Shown here piece by piece: positions 5,724 to 6,208 of a stretch of 6,208 nucleotides of DNA. The first letter of the stretch is position 1; every line of letters starts with the position of its first letter. Below the pieces are notes generated by a model. The model made no database searches. It was not told the DNA's origin and saw only the letters and a program-made list of their open reading frames with translations. Position numbers and translations under genes: made by a program. Source of the stretch: Pyrodictiaceae archaeon (GTDB lineage: Archaea; Thermoproteota; Thermoprotei_A; Sulfolobales; Pyrodictiaceae); the NCBI GenBank assembly GCA_015520245.1, contig WAQM01000105.1, positions 1 through 6,208 on the forward strand, given 5' to 3'.

Positions 5724-5787
5724 GGCCGCTCAGAGCGCCGGACTCTCAGCACGGCTCCTCAGCCTCTAGCGTACTCGTCATCGCGGC
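5724..5787 (-). ncRNA. Candidate C/D-box guide sRNA (downstream unit of a tandem pair)
   Basis: On the minus strand the boxes come in the C/D sRNA order. C box GCGATGA (5784-5778) is followed by a 15-nt guide, D' box CTGA (5762-5759), 6 nt, C' box GTGCTGA (5752-5746), a 12-nt guide, and D box CTGA (5733-5730). Flanks GCCGC (5787-5783) and GCGGC (5729-5725) are complementary, though this pairing includes the first two C-box bases. Both C-type boxes differ from RUGAUGA by one base, while both D-type boxes are exact. Archaeal C/D sRNAs of about 50-65 nt bind L7Ae, Nop5 and fibrillarin and direct 2'-O-methylation opposite the fifth base upstream of D or D'. That base would be an A (D' guide) or a G (D guide). 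Targets are not established. The 15-nt first guide is longer than the usual 12. Confidence 0.6.
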
Positions 5788-5790
5788 TTC

Positions 5791-5850
5791 GGGGGCTAAG
5801 CGTAGCTCGCGCTCATCACGGCTCAGCAGCGGTGGTTACTCAGCACCCCC
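5791..5850 (-). ncRNA. Candidate C/D-box guide sRNA (upstream unit of a tandem pair)
   Basis: On the minus strand the order is C-like box GTGCTGA (5846-5840), a 13-nt guide, D' box CTGA (5826-5823), the 3-nt linker GCC, C' box GTGATGA (5819-5813, a perfect RUGAUGA), a 12-nt guide, and D-like CTTA (5800-5797). The flanks GGGG (5850-5847) and CCCCC (5795-5791) can form a terminal stem. Box order, the short D'-C' linker and guides of 12-13 nt are exactly those of archaeal C/D sRNAs. The terminal pair is degenerate: A to C in the C box and G to T in the D box, which are the two residues expected to make a sheared pair in the kink-turn. The bases opposite predicted methylation sites are C in both guides. 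A CTATAG lies about 26 bp upstream of 5850. Targets are unknown. Confidence 0.6.
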
Positions 5851-5874
5851 AGGCCCGCCCGTGCCGGGAGGGGG

Positions 5875-5880
5875 CTATAG
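5875..5880 (-). promoter_or_regulatory. TATA-like CTATAG, probable promoter of the sRNA pair
   Basis: CTATAG is an AT-rich hexamer in very GC-rich surroundings and is palindromic. On the minus strand its centre is about 26 bp from 5850, the predicted 5' end of the first sRNA, which is the standard archaeal TATA-to-start distance. On the plus strand it is only 11 bp from the ATG at 5891, too close to serve that gene as a TATA box. No purine-rich BRE is visible on the minus strand, so the call rests on position. Confidence 0.4.
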
Positions 5881-5890
5881 GGGCGGGGCC

Positions 5891-6208
5891 ATGGCGAGGC
5901 CCAGGCTGAGGTTCAGCGCCAACGTCCTGCGCGTGCTGAACCTGGTCACCAGGCGTCACGAGGTCGAAAGGGTGCTCAGCGACATGCCATCAAGGTTCTT
6001 CCTCGCTAGCTTCCCGCTGCCCGAGAGCGACGCGGAGATAAGGGTCGAGCCGAAGAGGGCCAAGGCGGTCGCGGTGATAGACGAGCTGAGGAGGACCGTG
6101 ATGGTGCTCTCGTCGAGGAGGATCAAGGTCATCATAGACTCGGGGGAGCAGCACGTCATGGTGCCTGGGAGGCTGGTGGACAAGGAGGCTGTCGAGGCGC
6201 TACTGGGG
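5891..6208 (+). CDS. Uncharacterised protein, N-terminal part (runs off the window)
   Basis: The frame is open for 106 codons from ATG 5891 to the right edge. I do not recognise the family. The sequence alternates charged helices with short beta stretches, for example HEVERVLSDM (23-32), RFFLASFPLP (35-44), KAVAVIDELRRTVMVLSSRR (58-77) and IKVIIDSGEQHVMVPGRLV (78-96), suggesting a soluble alpha/beta or ferredoxin-like domain. It has no signal peptide. Codon use (AGG Arg, ATA Ile, GTC/GTG Val) matches the neighbouring genes, which supports a real gene. No Shine-Dalgarno is well placed: GGGAGGGGG (5866-5874) is 16 nt away. An in-frame GTG at 5861 is an alternative start with no better signal. 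It lies head to head with the sRNAs. Function unknown. Confidence 0.7.
   Translation, partial: MARPRLRFSANVLRVLNLVTRRHEVERVLSDMPSRFFLASFPLPESDAEIRVEPKRAKAVAVIDELRRTVMVLSSRRIKVIIDSGEQHVMVPGRLVDKEAVEALLG

Noticed and set aside
5701..5880. A tRNA gene in the intergenic spacer
   Set aside because: No GGTTCGA-type T-arm or D-arm consensus was found on either strand and no acceptor-stem pairing encloses a cloverleaf. The stems seen fit the C/D sRNA units better.
5521..5909. Two overlapping plus-strand frames (5521-5769 and 5688-5909)
   Set aside because: Low-complexity Leu/Ser/Arg/Ala-rich translations, antisense to the winged-helix-like gene start and to the sRNA candidates, with no family match. 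The GGAGGGGG at 5665 is explained by the hairpin.
1..6208. CRISPR arrays, insertion sequences or direct repeats
   Set aside because: No regularly spaced direct repeats, terminal inverted repeats or transposase motifs were seen. Short GC-rich repeats reflect base composition.

Overview
The window is very GC-rich and almost fully coding. It looks like a hyperthermophilic archaeon of the Thermoproteota (Crenarchaeota), probably a Desulfurococcales-like lineage. The reasons are an archaeal Ard1-type N-alpha-acetyltransferase, a type 2 isopentenyl diphosphate isomerase, a short-chain archaeal prenyl synthase, an archaeal-type glutamyl-tRNA synthetase, heavy AGG/ATA codon use despite the GC content, and purine-rich Shine-Dalgarno sites before TTG/GTG/ATG starts. 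The lineage is inference from memory of these families.

Layout. Positions 1-173 (minus) hold the N-terminus of an ADP-ribosylglycohydrolase-family protein that runs off the left edge. An 83-bp divergent spacer follows. From 257 to 5137 (plus) five genes lie head to tail with gaps of 10, 17 and 2 bp and then a 38-bp overlap: N-alpha-acetyltransferase, fni, geranylgeranyl diphosphate synthase, an uncharacterised protein with a lipoyl/biotinyl-like C-terminal half, and gltX. They look like one transcription unit. Fni and the prenyl synthase are consecutive in function: IPP and DMAPP are balanced, then condensed to the C20 precursor of archaeal membrane lipids. The acetyltransferase and GluRS serve protein modification and translation.

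A minus-strand gene (5134-5676) converges on gltX so tightly that the two stop codons share a CTAG. It encodes a winged-helix-like protein of unknown function whose start region can fold into a hairpin covering its own ribosome binding site.

The spacer 5677-5890 has no convincing protein gene. On the minus strand it carries two adjacent units with the box order of archaeal C/D-box guide sRNAs (5791-5850 and 5724-5787), 3 nt apart. A CTATAG element lies about 26 bp upstream of the predicted 5' end of the first unit. This unannotated tandem guide-RNA locus is the most interesting signal in the window. A plus-strand gene of unknown function starts at 5891, head to head with the sRNAs, and runs off the right edge.
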